Shown: positions 14,393 to 20,454 of the stretch, one piece after another
How the letters are laid out: every line of letters begins with the position of its first letter
How positions within the stretch are numbered: position 1 is the first letter of the stretch
DNA from: an uncultured Eubacteriales bacterium
GTDB lineage: Bacteria; Bacillota; Clostridia; Christensenellales; UBA1242
DNA: 27,499 nucleotides
Assembly: GCA_949067325.1 (NCBI GenBank)
Contig: CARTDZ010000009.1
Span: 3,683-31,181, forward strand
Direction of reading: 5' to 3'
Position numbers and translations under genes: made by a program
Notes under the pieces: generated by a model
The model's input: only the letters and a program-made list of their open reading frames with translations
Told to the model about the DNA's origin: nothing
Database searches by the model: none

Positions 14393-14420
14393 ATTATACC
14401 ACTATTTTTTCAAATGTCAA
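14393..14420 (-). promoter_or_regulatory. Consensus promoter giving a leaderless mRNA
   Basis: On the minus strand TTGACA (14420-14415), 16-nt spacer, TATAAT (14398-14393), then AGAACT and ATG 14386. Transcription is expected at or beside the start codon. Confidence 0.8.
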
Positions 14421-14460
14421 GACCAAAAAAAATCAATACGATTGTTTTAGTTTAATTAAG

Positions 14461-14919
14461 CTAAAATTCATCTTCCTCTTCGCAAATTTCATTGTTTTTG
14501 TTTGAGTCATATCTTTCATCTATGATTTTTTCAAGTTTGGACAAATAAAAAGGCACAGCTAAAATCAACATTTTGCAATATATCAAACCAAATACTTCAC
14601 TATCTAGATTGGGGTGTTCAACCACATATTGATACAATTCTTTGGCTTTTTCTCGCGTACTATGCAGTTGCCTTGTTTGTTGTATAAAGCTTACAAGTTC
14701 ATCATTGTCACTAGAAGAAGTATTTTTAATTGAGTAACGTGCTTTTTGGCAAGCTATCTCGTTGTCAACCTCGCCAACCATATATTTTATGCTTTCGAAA
14801 AGTTCGCTTCCATATTTATAAATATCAAAGTCAGGCTTATTTTGCATTTCATCAAACCCTTCTTTCAAAATCCTTATCTGCATTTTAATTCGCTTTTCCA
14901 AATCAAAACTGTCTTTCAT
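14461..14919 (-). CDS. Hypothetical protein (orphan trio, gene 1)
   Basis: A 152-aa helical, acidic protein of unknown function. It begins MKDSFDLEKRIKMQIRILK, has a middle region 'LVSFIQQTRQLHSTREKAKELYQYV', a moderately hydrophobic 'GLIYCKMLILAVPFYL', and ends in an acidic run EICEEEDEF. The start is ATG 14919, 8 nt after AGGAG, rather than the longer reading frame that would run back into the rplL terminator at 14989-15016. A promoter TTGACA-17-TATCCT precedes it. No homolog or domain is recognised, and it shows no obvious similarity to the other two orphan genes. Confidence 0.72.
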   Translation of the reverse strand: MKDSFDLEKRIKMQIRILKEGFDEMQNKPDFDIYKYGSELFESIKYMVGEVDNEIACQKARYSIKNTSSSDNDELVSFIQQTRQLHSTREKAKELYQYVVEHPNLDSEVFGLIYCKMLILAVPFYLSKLEKIIDERYDSNKNNEICEEEDEF

Positions 14920-14937
14920 CTGTTTTCTCCTATAGTG

Positions 14938-14966
14938 AGGATAGCATATTTTTTTGCAACTGTCAA
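14938..14966 (-). promoter_or_regulatory. Promoter of the 152-aa orphan gene
   Basis: On the minus strand TTGACA (14966-14961), 17-nt spacer, TATCCT (14943-14938); ribosome site AGGAG follows. Confidence 0.7.
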
Positions 14967-14980
14967 TATGAGAGGTTGAA

Positions 14981-15016
14981 AAAAACAAAAAATCAGGCAA
15001 AAATTTGCCTGATTTT
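14981..15016 (-). terminator. Intrinsic terminator of the rplJ-rplL operon
   Basis: A perfect 13-bp stem AAAATCAGGCAAA (14989-15001) / TTTGCCTGATTTT (15004-15016), followed on the minus strand by a T-rich tract. It shows that rplL is the last gene of its transcript. Confidence 0.9.
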
Positions 15017-15049
15017 AAAACACAAAATTCAATATAAATGCTTTTTAAT

Positions 15050-15424
15050 TTACTTAAGTTTAACAGTAGCGCCAGCTTCTTTGAGCTTAGCTTCGATTTC
15101 TTTAGCTTCAGCTGTTGGAACGTTTTCTTTAATAGCCTTTGGAGCAGCGTCAACAAGAGCTTTAGCTTCGCCAAGTCCAAGACCAGTGATGTCTTTTACA
15201 ACTTTGATAACGGCGATTTTGTTTGCACCAACTTCAGCAAGTTCAACAGTGAATTCGCTCTTTTCTTCAGCAGCAGGGGCAGCAGCACCAGCAGGAGCAG
15301 CAGCTACAGCTACAGGAGCAGCAGCAGAAACACCGAATTCTTCTTCGAGTGCTTTAACAAGTTCTGAAACTTCAACGATAGTAAGTTTTTTGATTTCTTC
15401 AACAAGATTTGTGATATTTGACAT
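15050..15424 (-). CDS. rplL: Ribosomal protein bL12 (L7/L12)
   Basis: The 124-aa stalk protein that binds translation factors on the large ribosomal subunit. It has the N-terminal dimerisation helices (ITNLVEEIKKLTIVEVSELV), an Ala/Pro/Gly-rich hinge (about residues 34-54), and the conserved C-terminal domain 'FTVELAEVGANKIAVIKVVKDITGLGLGEAK'. ATG 15424 follows AAGGAGG. It lies 39 nt after rplJ and shares the L10-leader-controlled transcript. Multiple copies of bL12 bind uL10 in the stalk. Confidence 0.97.
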   Translation of the reverse strand: MSNITNLVEEIKKLTIVEVSELVKALEEEFGVSAAAPVAVAAAPAGAAAPAAEEKSEFTVELAEVGANKIAVIKVVKDITGLGLGEAKALVDAAPKAIKENVPTAEAKEIEAKLKEAGATVKLK

Positions 15425-15463
15425 AATATTTTTCCTCCTTAAATTTTTTTAGTAACTATTTTG

Positions 15464-15979
15464 TTACTTAGAAGCAATTGCATTAAGAGCAATTGCAAGC
15501 CCTTGTGTAGGGGCGTTAAGAACTCTTGCAAGAGCGCTAGCAGGCCCATTGAGCGTTCCAAGAAGTTTTGCAATAAGCACTTCTTTGCTTGGAAGTTTTG
15601 CGAGTTCTTCGATTTCTTTGCCTTCAACGAAGTTACCATTAAGTAAACCAAATTTAACAGCCAATTTTTTAGTTTTTGTTGCACTTTCGCAAGCGATTTT
15701 TGCACCACTTACTTCGTCGTCATAACTAAATGCGACAGCAGTTGTGCCTTGCAACAAGTTTTCGGCTCCCTTGATTCCGAGTTCGTTGAGTGCAAGAGAA
15801 AGTAATGTGTTTTTATACACTTTGTATTCAGCGCCGTTGTTTTTGAATTCTCTACGCATAGCAGTGTCTTCAGCAACGGTCAAGCCTTTGTAGTCAACAA
15901 AAGTCACAGATTTAGACTTTGAAACTTTATCTTTGATTTCTTCAACTACAAGCTTCTTTGCTTCAATATTAGCACTCAT
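15464..15979 (-). CDS. rplJ: Ribosomal protein uL10
   Basis: The 171-aa base of the ribosomal stalk, anchoring bL12 dimers to 23S rRNA. It shows the family pattern 'KLVVEEIKDKVSKSKSVTFVDYKGLTV', 'LRREF'-type segment (here MRREFKNNGAEYKVYKNTLL), 'LLQGTTAVAFSY' and 'PSKEVLIAKLLGTLNGPASALARVLNA'. ATG 15979 follows GGGAGG. The 5' region is an L10 leader with an attenuator, through which L10-L12 is known to repress its own operon. Unlike the common arrangement, rplK-rplA are not upstream and rpoB is not downstream. Confidence 0.97.
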   Translation of the reverse strand: MSANIEAKKLVVEEIKDKVSKSKSVTFVDYKGLTVAEDTAMRREFKNNGAEYKVYKNTLLSLALNELGIKGAENLLQGTTAVAFSYDDEVSGAKIACESATKTKKLAVKFGLLNGNFVEGKEIEELAKLPSKEVLIAKLLGTLNGPASALARVLNAPTQGLAIALNAIASK

Positions 15980-16150
15980 GACTTTTCCTCCCTTTAATAA
16001 GAATTTTGTGTTTTATCAAAACAAAATCTCTACGCCTCGGGAAAAAGGCATAGAGATAAATCATCAATATATTTCCTTCTTCCTCGGCAAGCACACCTAG
16101 AAGTGTTTATGTTTTCACACTTGCTGTCTATGGATAGATTTTATTTTAAC
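15980..16150 (-). promoter_or_regulatory. L10 leader RNA (autoregulatory) with attenuator hairpin
   Basis: The 170-nt leader between the rplJ promoter and its start contains the sequence GACAGCAAGTGTG...CACTTCTAGGTGTGC with TTGCCGAGGAAG, the conserved element bound by the L10-L12 complex in Firmicutes L10 leaders. Downstream is an intrinsic-terminator hairpin ATCTCTATGCCT/AGGCGTAGAGAT (16057-16046/16037-16026, one G-U) followed by TTTTGTTTT. Excess L10-L12 is expected to favour the terminator. The identification rests on position and motif, not on a covariance model. Confidence 0.85.
16017..16057 (-). terminator. Attenuator terminator in the rplJ leader
   Basis: A 12-bp stem (16046-16057 with 16026-16037, one G-U pair), loop about 8 nt, then a run TTTTGTTTT on the minus strand, about 40 nt before the rplJ start codon. 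Confidence 0.85.
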
Positions 16151-16156
16151 AATGCT

Positions 16157-16185
16157 ATTATACATAATACTTTTGCCTTTGTCAA
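16157..16185 (-). promoter_or_regulatory. Perfect consensus promoter of rplJ-rplL
   Basis: On the minus strand TTGACA (16185-16180), 17-nt spacer, TATAAT (16162-16157). Start expected near 16150. Confidence 0.9.
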
Positions 16186-16221
16186 CAAAAAACAAAAAGT
16201 TTTTAAATTTTATTTATAAAT

Positions 16222-16250
16222 TTGACTTTATCTCTTTTATTTGATAATAT
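16222..16250 (+). promoter_or_regulatory. SigA-type promoter of leuS
   Basis: TTGACT (16222-16227), 17-nt spacer, TAATAT (16245-16250). The leader is only about 15 nt, so there is no T-box. Confidence 0.75.
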
Positions 16251-16272
16251 ATAGTAAATTTAAGGAGAAAAT

Positions 16273-18684
16273 ATGGACTTTAAGGCAATTGAAGAAAAGT
16301 GGCAAAAGAGATGGGAAGAAGAAAAGCCTTTCAAGGCGGTTGACTTTCATCCAACAAAGCCAAAATATTATGTTTTATATGAATTTCCAAACATCAGCGG
16401 AAACATTCACCTTGGACACTTGAAAGGCACAATTCCAGCTGACGTACTTGCAAGAATGAAGCGTTTTCAAGGTTATAACGTTCTCTTTCCAATCGGTGGA
16501 GATGCGTTTGGTATGCCAGCTGAAAATGCAGCTATTAAGAAGGGTATCAATCCTCGCGACTTCGTTGCAAACGGCATGAAGACAATTATGGGGCAGTTCA
16601 AAAAACTCGGACTTTCTTTTGACTTTGATAGAACGGTTGCGACAAGCGACGAAGAATATTATAAATGGACACAGTGGATTTTCTTACAACTTTTTAAAAA
16701 TGGCAAAGCTTATAAGCAAAAAGGTTTTGTAAACTTCTGTCCAAACTGCCAAACGGTGCTTTCAAACGAGGATAGCCAAGGCGGCAAGTGTGACCGTTGT
16801 GGTGGGGCAGTTGTTCAAGAAGAGCGTTGGGTATGGTTTTTAAAGATGAAAGAATACTCTGAAAAACTTCTAGGCAATATTGACCGTATTCATATGGCAG
16901 AAAACTTAAAAGAAGCTCAAAGAAACTGGATAGGCAAAAGTGAAGGTATGCAAGTTGCTTTTGACCTCTTTGAAGACAACGGCACCAAGCTTGGACAAAT
17001 TGAAATCTTCACAACTTGCATTGAAACAATCTATGGAATAACTTTCCTTGTTCTTGCACCTGAAATTGACCTTGTTGACAAATATAAGGACAAAATCAAA
17101 AATATGGACGAGGTTATGGCTTATCGCAAACAGACTGCTCTCAGAAGCGAATTTGACCGTATGAGCGACCTTAAAGAAAAAACTGGCTGCAAACTTGATG
17201 GGCTTTATGTAATAAACCCTGTCAACGGCAATAAAGTTCCGCTTTACCTTGCTGACTTCGTGCTTGCAGGCTATGGTACAGGCTGCGTTATGGCAGTGCC
17301 AGCAGGAGACCAACGTGACTATGATTTTGCAAAGGCTTTCAATCTTCCAATTATTCAAATCATGGAAGGTGACATTTCTGAACACGCCTTAGAAAAGAAG
17401 GAGTATCTTGCAAAGAATAGTAAACTGATGAGCAGCGAGGAATTTTCTGGCATGCCTGTTCATGAAGCTAAGAAAAAGATTTCTGAAAAAGTCATCGCAA
17501 TGGGCGTTGGCAAAAAGCAAGTAAACTATAAAATGCAAGACTGGTCGTTCAATCGTCAAAGATATTGGGGCGAGCCATTTCCAGTTGTCTTCTGTGACCA
17601 CTGCGGCACAGTAGCTCTCGACGAAAAAGATTTGCCTCTTGTTTTGCCAGAGACAAATGACTATAGACCAAACATCAACGGCGATTCAGCTCTTTCAAAG
17701 GTTACTGATTGGGTCAACTGCAAATGTCCAAAATGTGGACGAGATGCACGTCGCGAAACAGATATTATGCCAAACTGGGCAGGCTCAAGCTGGTATTGGC
17801 TTAGATATATGGACCCTCACAACGACAAAGCCCTTGTCGACTTTGAAAAAGCAAAATATTGGGGCAGCGTAGATGTCTACACAGGCGGCACAGAACATAT
17901 TACTCGCCACGTTCTTTACGCTTTCTTCTGGCAAAACTTCCTCTATGAAATTGGAGCAGTGCCAACTCGCGACCCATTCGTTCGTAAAATGGGCAGTGGT
18001 CTTATCCTTGACGACCAAGGCAAGAAGATGAGCAAAAGCTCAACCAATGGCGTTTCTCCTCTTGAAGTAATTGAAAAATATGGAGTGGACGCAGCAAGAC
18101 TTCATGTGCATTTCCTTGGCGGCTATGAAGACAACACTCCTTGGACTTATGAAGGTATCACAGGTATCACAGCTTTCCTTGACCGTGTGTGGAATTTGCA
18201 AGAAATGGTCAAAGGCGAAGATATTTCAAAAGAGCATATATATGAGCTTAACAGACTTATCAAAAAGATTTCAGAAGATTATCAAGACTTCAAACTTAAC
18301 ACCGCTATTTCTGCCTTTATGATTTTCGTTAAGAAGATAAGAGAAGATGGATTTATTACTAAAGCAGAGCTTAAGTCATTCCTTGTTCTTTTAAATCCTC
18401 TTGCACCTCACATCACAAGCGAAATCTTTGAAAAGGTGTTTGGCAGCCAAATCTTAGACGAAAAATGGCCTAAGTACGATGAAAAATATCTCGTTGAAGA
18501 CACAATTTCACTTCCAGTGCAAATTAATGGCAGATTTGCAAGAACAATTTCTGTTTCAAGAACAATCTCACAAGATGAACTATTGAAAGAGATCACGACA
18601 AAATATCCTGACCTTTGCTCTGACGCAAGCACTCTTAAAAAAGTAATTTACGTTCCTGGCAAGATTGTCAACCTTATTAAATAG
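16273..18684 (+). CDS. leuS: Leucyl-tRNA synthetase with atypical signature motifs
   Basis: An 803-aa class I synthetase charging tRNA-Leu. It has HLGH (46-49), a zinc knuckle 'CPNCQTVLSNEDSQGGKCDRCG', the CP1 editing domain, 'DWSFNRQRYWGEPFP', a second Cys cluster 'CKCPKCGRD', 'DIMPNWAGSSWYWLRYMDP' and KMSKS (585-589), so family and length fit. Departures: the first signature reads 'GNIHLGHLKGTIPADVLAR' where bacterial LeuRS usually has G-L-H-V-G-H-P-x-G-Y-x2-T-D, and in the editing domain TTRPDT is replaced by TTCIET and AVPAHD-x-RD by AVPAGDQRD. ATG 16273 follows TAAGGAG. It is a monocistronic unit with its own promoter and terminator. No duplicate LeuRS is in the window. Confidence 0.95.
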   Translation: MDFKAIEEKWQKRWEEEKPFKAVDFHPTKPKYYVLYEFPNISGNIHLGHLKGTIPADVLARMKRFQGYNVLFPIGGDAFGMPAENAAIKKGINPRDFVANGMKTIMGQFKKLGLSFDFDRTVATSDEEYYKWTQWIFLQLFKNGKAYKQKGFVNFCPNCQTVLSNEDSQGGKCDRCGGAVVQEERWVWFLKMKEYSEKLLGNIDRIHMAENLKEAQRNWIGKSEGMQVAFDLFEDNGTKLGQIEIFTTCIETIYGITFLVLAPEIDLVDKYKDKIKNMDEVMAYRKQTALRSEFDRMSDLKEKTGCKLDGLYVINPVNGNKVPLYLADFVLAGYGTGCVMAVPAGDQRDYDFAKAFNLPIIQIMEGDISEHALEKKEYLAKNSKLMSSEEFSGMPVHEAKKKISEKVIAMGVGKKQVNYKMQDWSFNRQRYWGEPFPVVFCDHCGTVALDEKDLPLVLPETNDYRPNINGDSALSKVTDWVNCKCPKCGRDARRETDIMPNWAGSSWYWLRYMDPHNDKALVDFEKAKYWGSVDVYTGGTEHITRHVLYAFFWQNFLYEIGAVPTRDPFVRKMGSGLILDDQGKKMSKSSTNGVSPLEVIEKYGVDAARLHVHFLGGYEDNTPWTYEGITGITAFLDRVWNLQEMVKGEDISKEHIYELNRLIKKISEDYQDFKLNTAISAFMIFVKKIREDGFITKAELKSFLVLLNPLAPHITSEIFEKVFGSQILDEKWPKYDEKYLVEDTISLPVQINGRFARTISVSRTISQDELLKEITTKYPDLCSDASTLKKVIYVPGKIVNLIK

Positions 18685-18700
18685 CATAAAAACACCAACA

Positions 18701-18730
18701 AAAAATCACGACTGAAAAGTCGTGATTTTT
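18701..18730 (+). terminator. Intrinsic terminator of leuS
   Basis: A perfect 13-bp stem AAAAATCACGACT (18701-18713) / AGTCGTGATTTTT (18718-18730) with a GAAA tetraloop. The symmetric A/T flanks may also stop the convergent gene at 18786. Confidence 0.93.
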
Positions 18731-18785
18731 ATGTGCTTTAAGCACTTTTTATTTGTAAGAATAATGTAAAGAAAATTTATATTCT

Positions 18786-19364
18786 TTATTCTTTGTCGCC
18801 GTCAGCGTCTTTATTTTCTTGGATTTCTTCAATTGTTACTTCAGCATCAGTCATTTCTTCGTTGTTTTCTTCAACAACAATTTCTTCTTGTGCTTCTTCA
18901 ACAGCTTCTTCTATGTTTTCAGCTTCTTCAACTTTTTCGCTGGTGTAGCCAAGAAGTTTTTGTTCTCTCTTGGCAGCTTTTTTAGCAGCCTTTGCTTCTT
19001 TTCTAGCTTCCCATTCTTCTTCAGTGAGGTTGAAATATCTTGCAAAAAGAGCCTTAGCAACAATCACAACCATAAAGGTAATAAGTCCGGCGAGAACGAT
19101 AGAAATCAAAAGATTTGCAAGTTCAGTTTGTCTAAACCATTCAACAAAACTAAAAATGGTGAAGAACCAGCCAGTCATGGCAACAAATGGAAAGAGAAGT
19201 GTAAAAACAACGATAGTTGTTTTTTTCTCAAACCTGCCAGCGTACTTAAATGCAAAAAGAGACATGGTAAGAGAGAGAACTGAGAAACAAATAGCAATGA
19301 TAAGAGACGCCAGTTGAGAAGGGCTAATCATACTAAAATTGACAAGTGCCAAACTAAAATTCAT
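18786..19364 (-). CDS. Three-helix membrane protein with acidic tail
   Basis: A 192-aa membrane protein I do not recognise. Predicted membrane segments lie near residues 15-39, 48-72 and 84-108, with a basic loop 'FKYAGRFEKK' between the first two. The C-terminal ~85 residues are first basic and Ala-rich (ARKEAKAAKKAAKREQK), then highly acidic (Glu-rich runs, EEAVEEAQEEIVVEENNEE), likely a cytoplasmic coiled or disordered tail. ATG 19364 follows GGAGG, and a TTGACA-17-TAAAAT promoter lies upstream. It converges on leuS and is monocistronic. The composition suggests a scaffold or adaptor, but that is speculative. Confidence 0.75.
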   Translation of the reverse strand: MNFSLALVNFSMISPSQLASLIIAICFSVLSLTMSLFAFKYAGRFEKKTTIVVFTLLFPFVAMTGWFFTIFSFVEWFRQTELANLLISIVLAGLITFMVVIVAKALFARYFNLTEEEWEARKEAKAAKKAAKREQKLLGYTSEKVEEAENIEEAVEEAQEEIVVEENNEEMTDAEVTIEEIQENKDADGDKE

Positions 19365-19388
19365 AAATTTACCTCCAATTTCATGATA

Positions 19389-19417
19389 ATTTTACCACAA
19401 AATATATTATTTGTCAA
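19389..19417 (-). promoter_or_regulatory. SigA-type promoter of the three-helix protein
   Basis: On the minus strand TTGACA (19417-19412), 17-nt spacer, TAAAAT (19394-19389). Confidence 0.75.
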
Positions 19418-19457
19418 TACGCTTTTTTTATTTTAAAAGAATATTTCAAAAAATATT

Positions 19458-19485
19458 TTGAAAAACCTGACCTTTGGGTTATACT
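19458..19485 (+). promoter_or_regulatory. Promoter of the FN3-like protein gene
   Basis: TTGAAA (19458-19463), 16-nt spacer, TATACT (19480-19485), 12 nt before ATG 19498. The leader would be only about 6 nt and carries no Shine-Dalgarno. Confidence 0.6.
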
Positions 19486-19497
19486 ACATATATATTT

Positions 19498-20373
19498 ATG
19501 TCGAAAAAAAAGCTTTTATCAATAATTTTTGGTGCATTATCAGGCGTTTTGGCTATAACAGCAATAGTCCTAGCTTTTTTACTCAATTATGACCAAGTTC
19601 TGCCAAAAAAAATACAAATAATTGATGACGGCCAACAAATTTTCTTTAAAAGTGATTACAACGAAAATTATCATGGTTATCGCTTTAAATTTACAAGCTC
19701 AACACAATCTTTCACCTTTGATAGCCAAAGCAATTTGCTTGCACTCGACGACATAGTCTCACAACTTTCAATTGGTGAAAATTATCAACTCTCTTCATGC
19801 TTTCTTGGCGACAATGAAGGTGGAAATACAGCTTATAGTGAAGAGGTGTCGTGGAAAGCTTACAACTATCTTTCAAAACCAGAACTCACATTCAATCACA
19901 GCCAAAACGTAATCTCTTGGCAGGCGATTGAGAAAGCTGATTATTACAAAGTATATTATGATGATCAAATCATAAAGCAAGAAGGTTGCACATTTGACCT
20001 TAATCAAATAAATGGCGGCAATTATACTTTTACTGTTGTTGCAGTTTCAGACAATGTCAATTTTCATTCTTCAAAATCGTCACCGCTTGATGTGGTTTTT
20101 ATCAAAAATTTTAAGCCGTTAACAACTGTGACTTTTGACAGAACAACTTTTGAATTGACCATTTTGGCTGAAGAAAGCTTGAAAAGCATTAATGCCTATC
20201 TTGACGAGCAAACCTTTACAATCGAAAACCTCATGCCAATCAAAATTGAAGAAGGATATCTTTACAACATCAATCTTAAAGGAATTTATCAAGGTCAAAC
20301 AAAAATAGGTGCTTCTGCTGCAACAATAGACAGTTACAACCGCTACAACGGCAAGATAACATATGAAGATTGA
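19498..20373 (+). CDS. Membrane-anchored protein with fibronectin-III-like domain
   Basis: A 291-aa protein with a short basic N-terminus (MSKKK), one membrane segment (about residues 6-28) and an extracytoplasmic region. Residues ~120-200 look like a fibronectin type III domain: 'PELTFNHSQNVISWQAIEKADYYKVYYDDQII', then 'FDLNQINGGNYTFTVVAVSDN', with the typical W-x2-x-x-A-x-Y-x-V-Y and Y-x-F-x-V-x-A positions. The segment before it (about 38-118) may be a second, more divergent copy. I assign no function. ATG 19498 is preferred over the TTG at 19474, which lies inside the promoter. The gene precedes gerABC in the same direction by 82 nt with a separate promoter, so a link to germination is only suggested. 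Confidence 0.75.
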   Translation: MSKKKLLSIIFGALSGVLAITAIVLAFLLNYDQVLPKKIQIIDDGQQIFFKSDYNENYHGYRFKFTSSTQSFTFDSQSNLLALDDIVSQLSIGENYQLSSCFLGDNEGGNTAYSEEVSWKAYNYLSKPELTFNHSQNVISWQAIEKADYYKVYYDDQIIKQEGCTFDLNQINGGNYTFTVVAVSDNVNFHSSKSSPLDVVFIKNFKPLTTVTFDRTTFELTILAEESLKSINAYLDEQTFTIENLMPIKIEEGYLYNINLKGIYQGQTKIGASAATIDSYNRYNGKITYED

Positions 20374-20406
20374 TATCAAAAACATAAATGAATAAAAACA
20401 AAAACA

Positions 20407-20435
20407 CATAAAAACAAACAGTCTTAGACATACTA
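20407..20435 (+). promoter_or_regulatory. SigG-like forespore promoter of gerABC
   Basis: ACATA (20406-20410), 18-nt spacer, CATACTA (20429-20435). In Bacillus, SigG promoters have GHATR at -35 and CATNNTA at -10, and ger operons are SigG-dependent. No good SigA boxes are seen here. Assignment is by match and context. Confidence 0.55.
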
Positions 20436-20454
20436 TTGCAAAAAAGAGGGTAGT

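Noticed and set aside
14976..15452. 158-codon plus-strand frame over rplL
   Set aside because: It is antisense to the bL12 gene; its Ala/Ser-rich product mirrors the hinge region codons and there is no start signal.
16186..16272. T-box leader ahead of leuS (and likewise ahead of cysS)
   Set aside because: The leuS leader after the promoter is about 15 nt and the cysS gene is second in its operon; neither region has a T-box hairpin or the conserved antiterminator sequence.
16906..17385. 159-codon minus-strand frame inside leuS
   Set aside because: It is entirely antisense to a clear LeuRS gene, without ribosome site or promoter.
19474..19497. Extended N-terminus of the FN3-like protein from a TTG codon
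   Set aside because: The TTG lies inside the promoter's -10 region, so it would not be transcribed as part of the mRNA.
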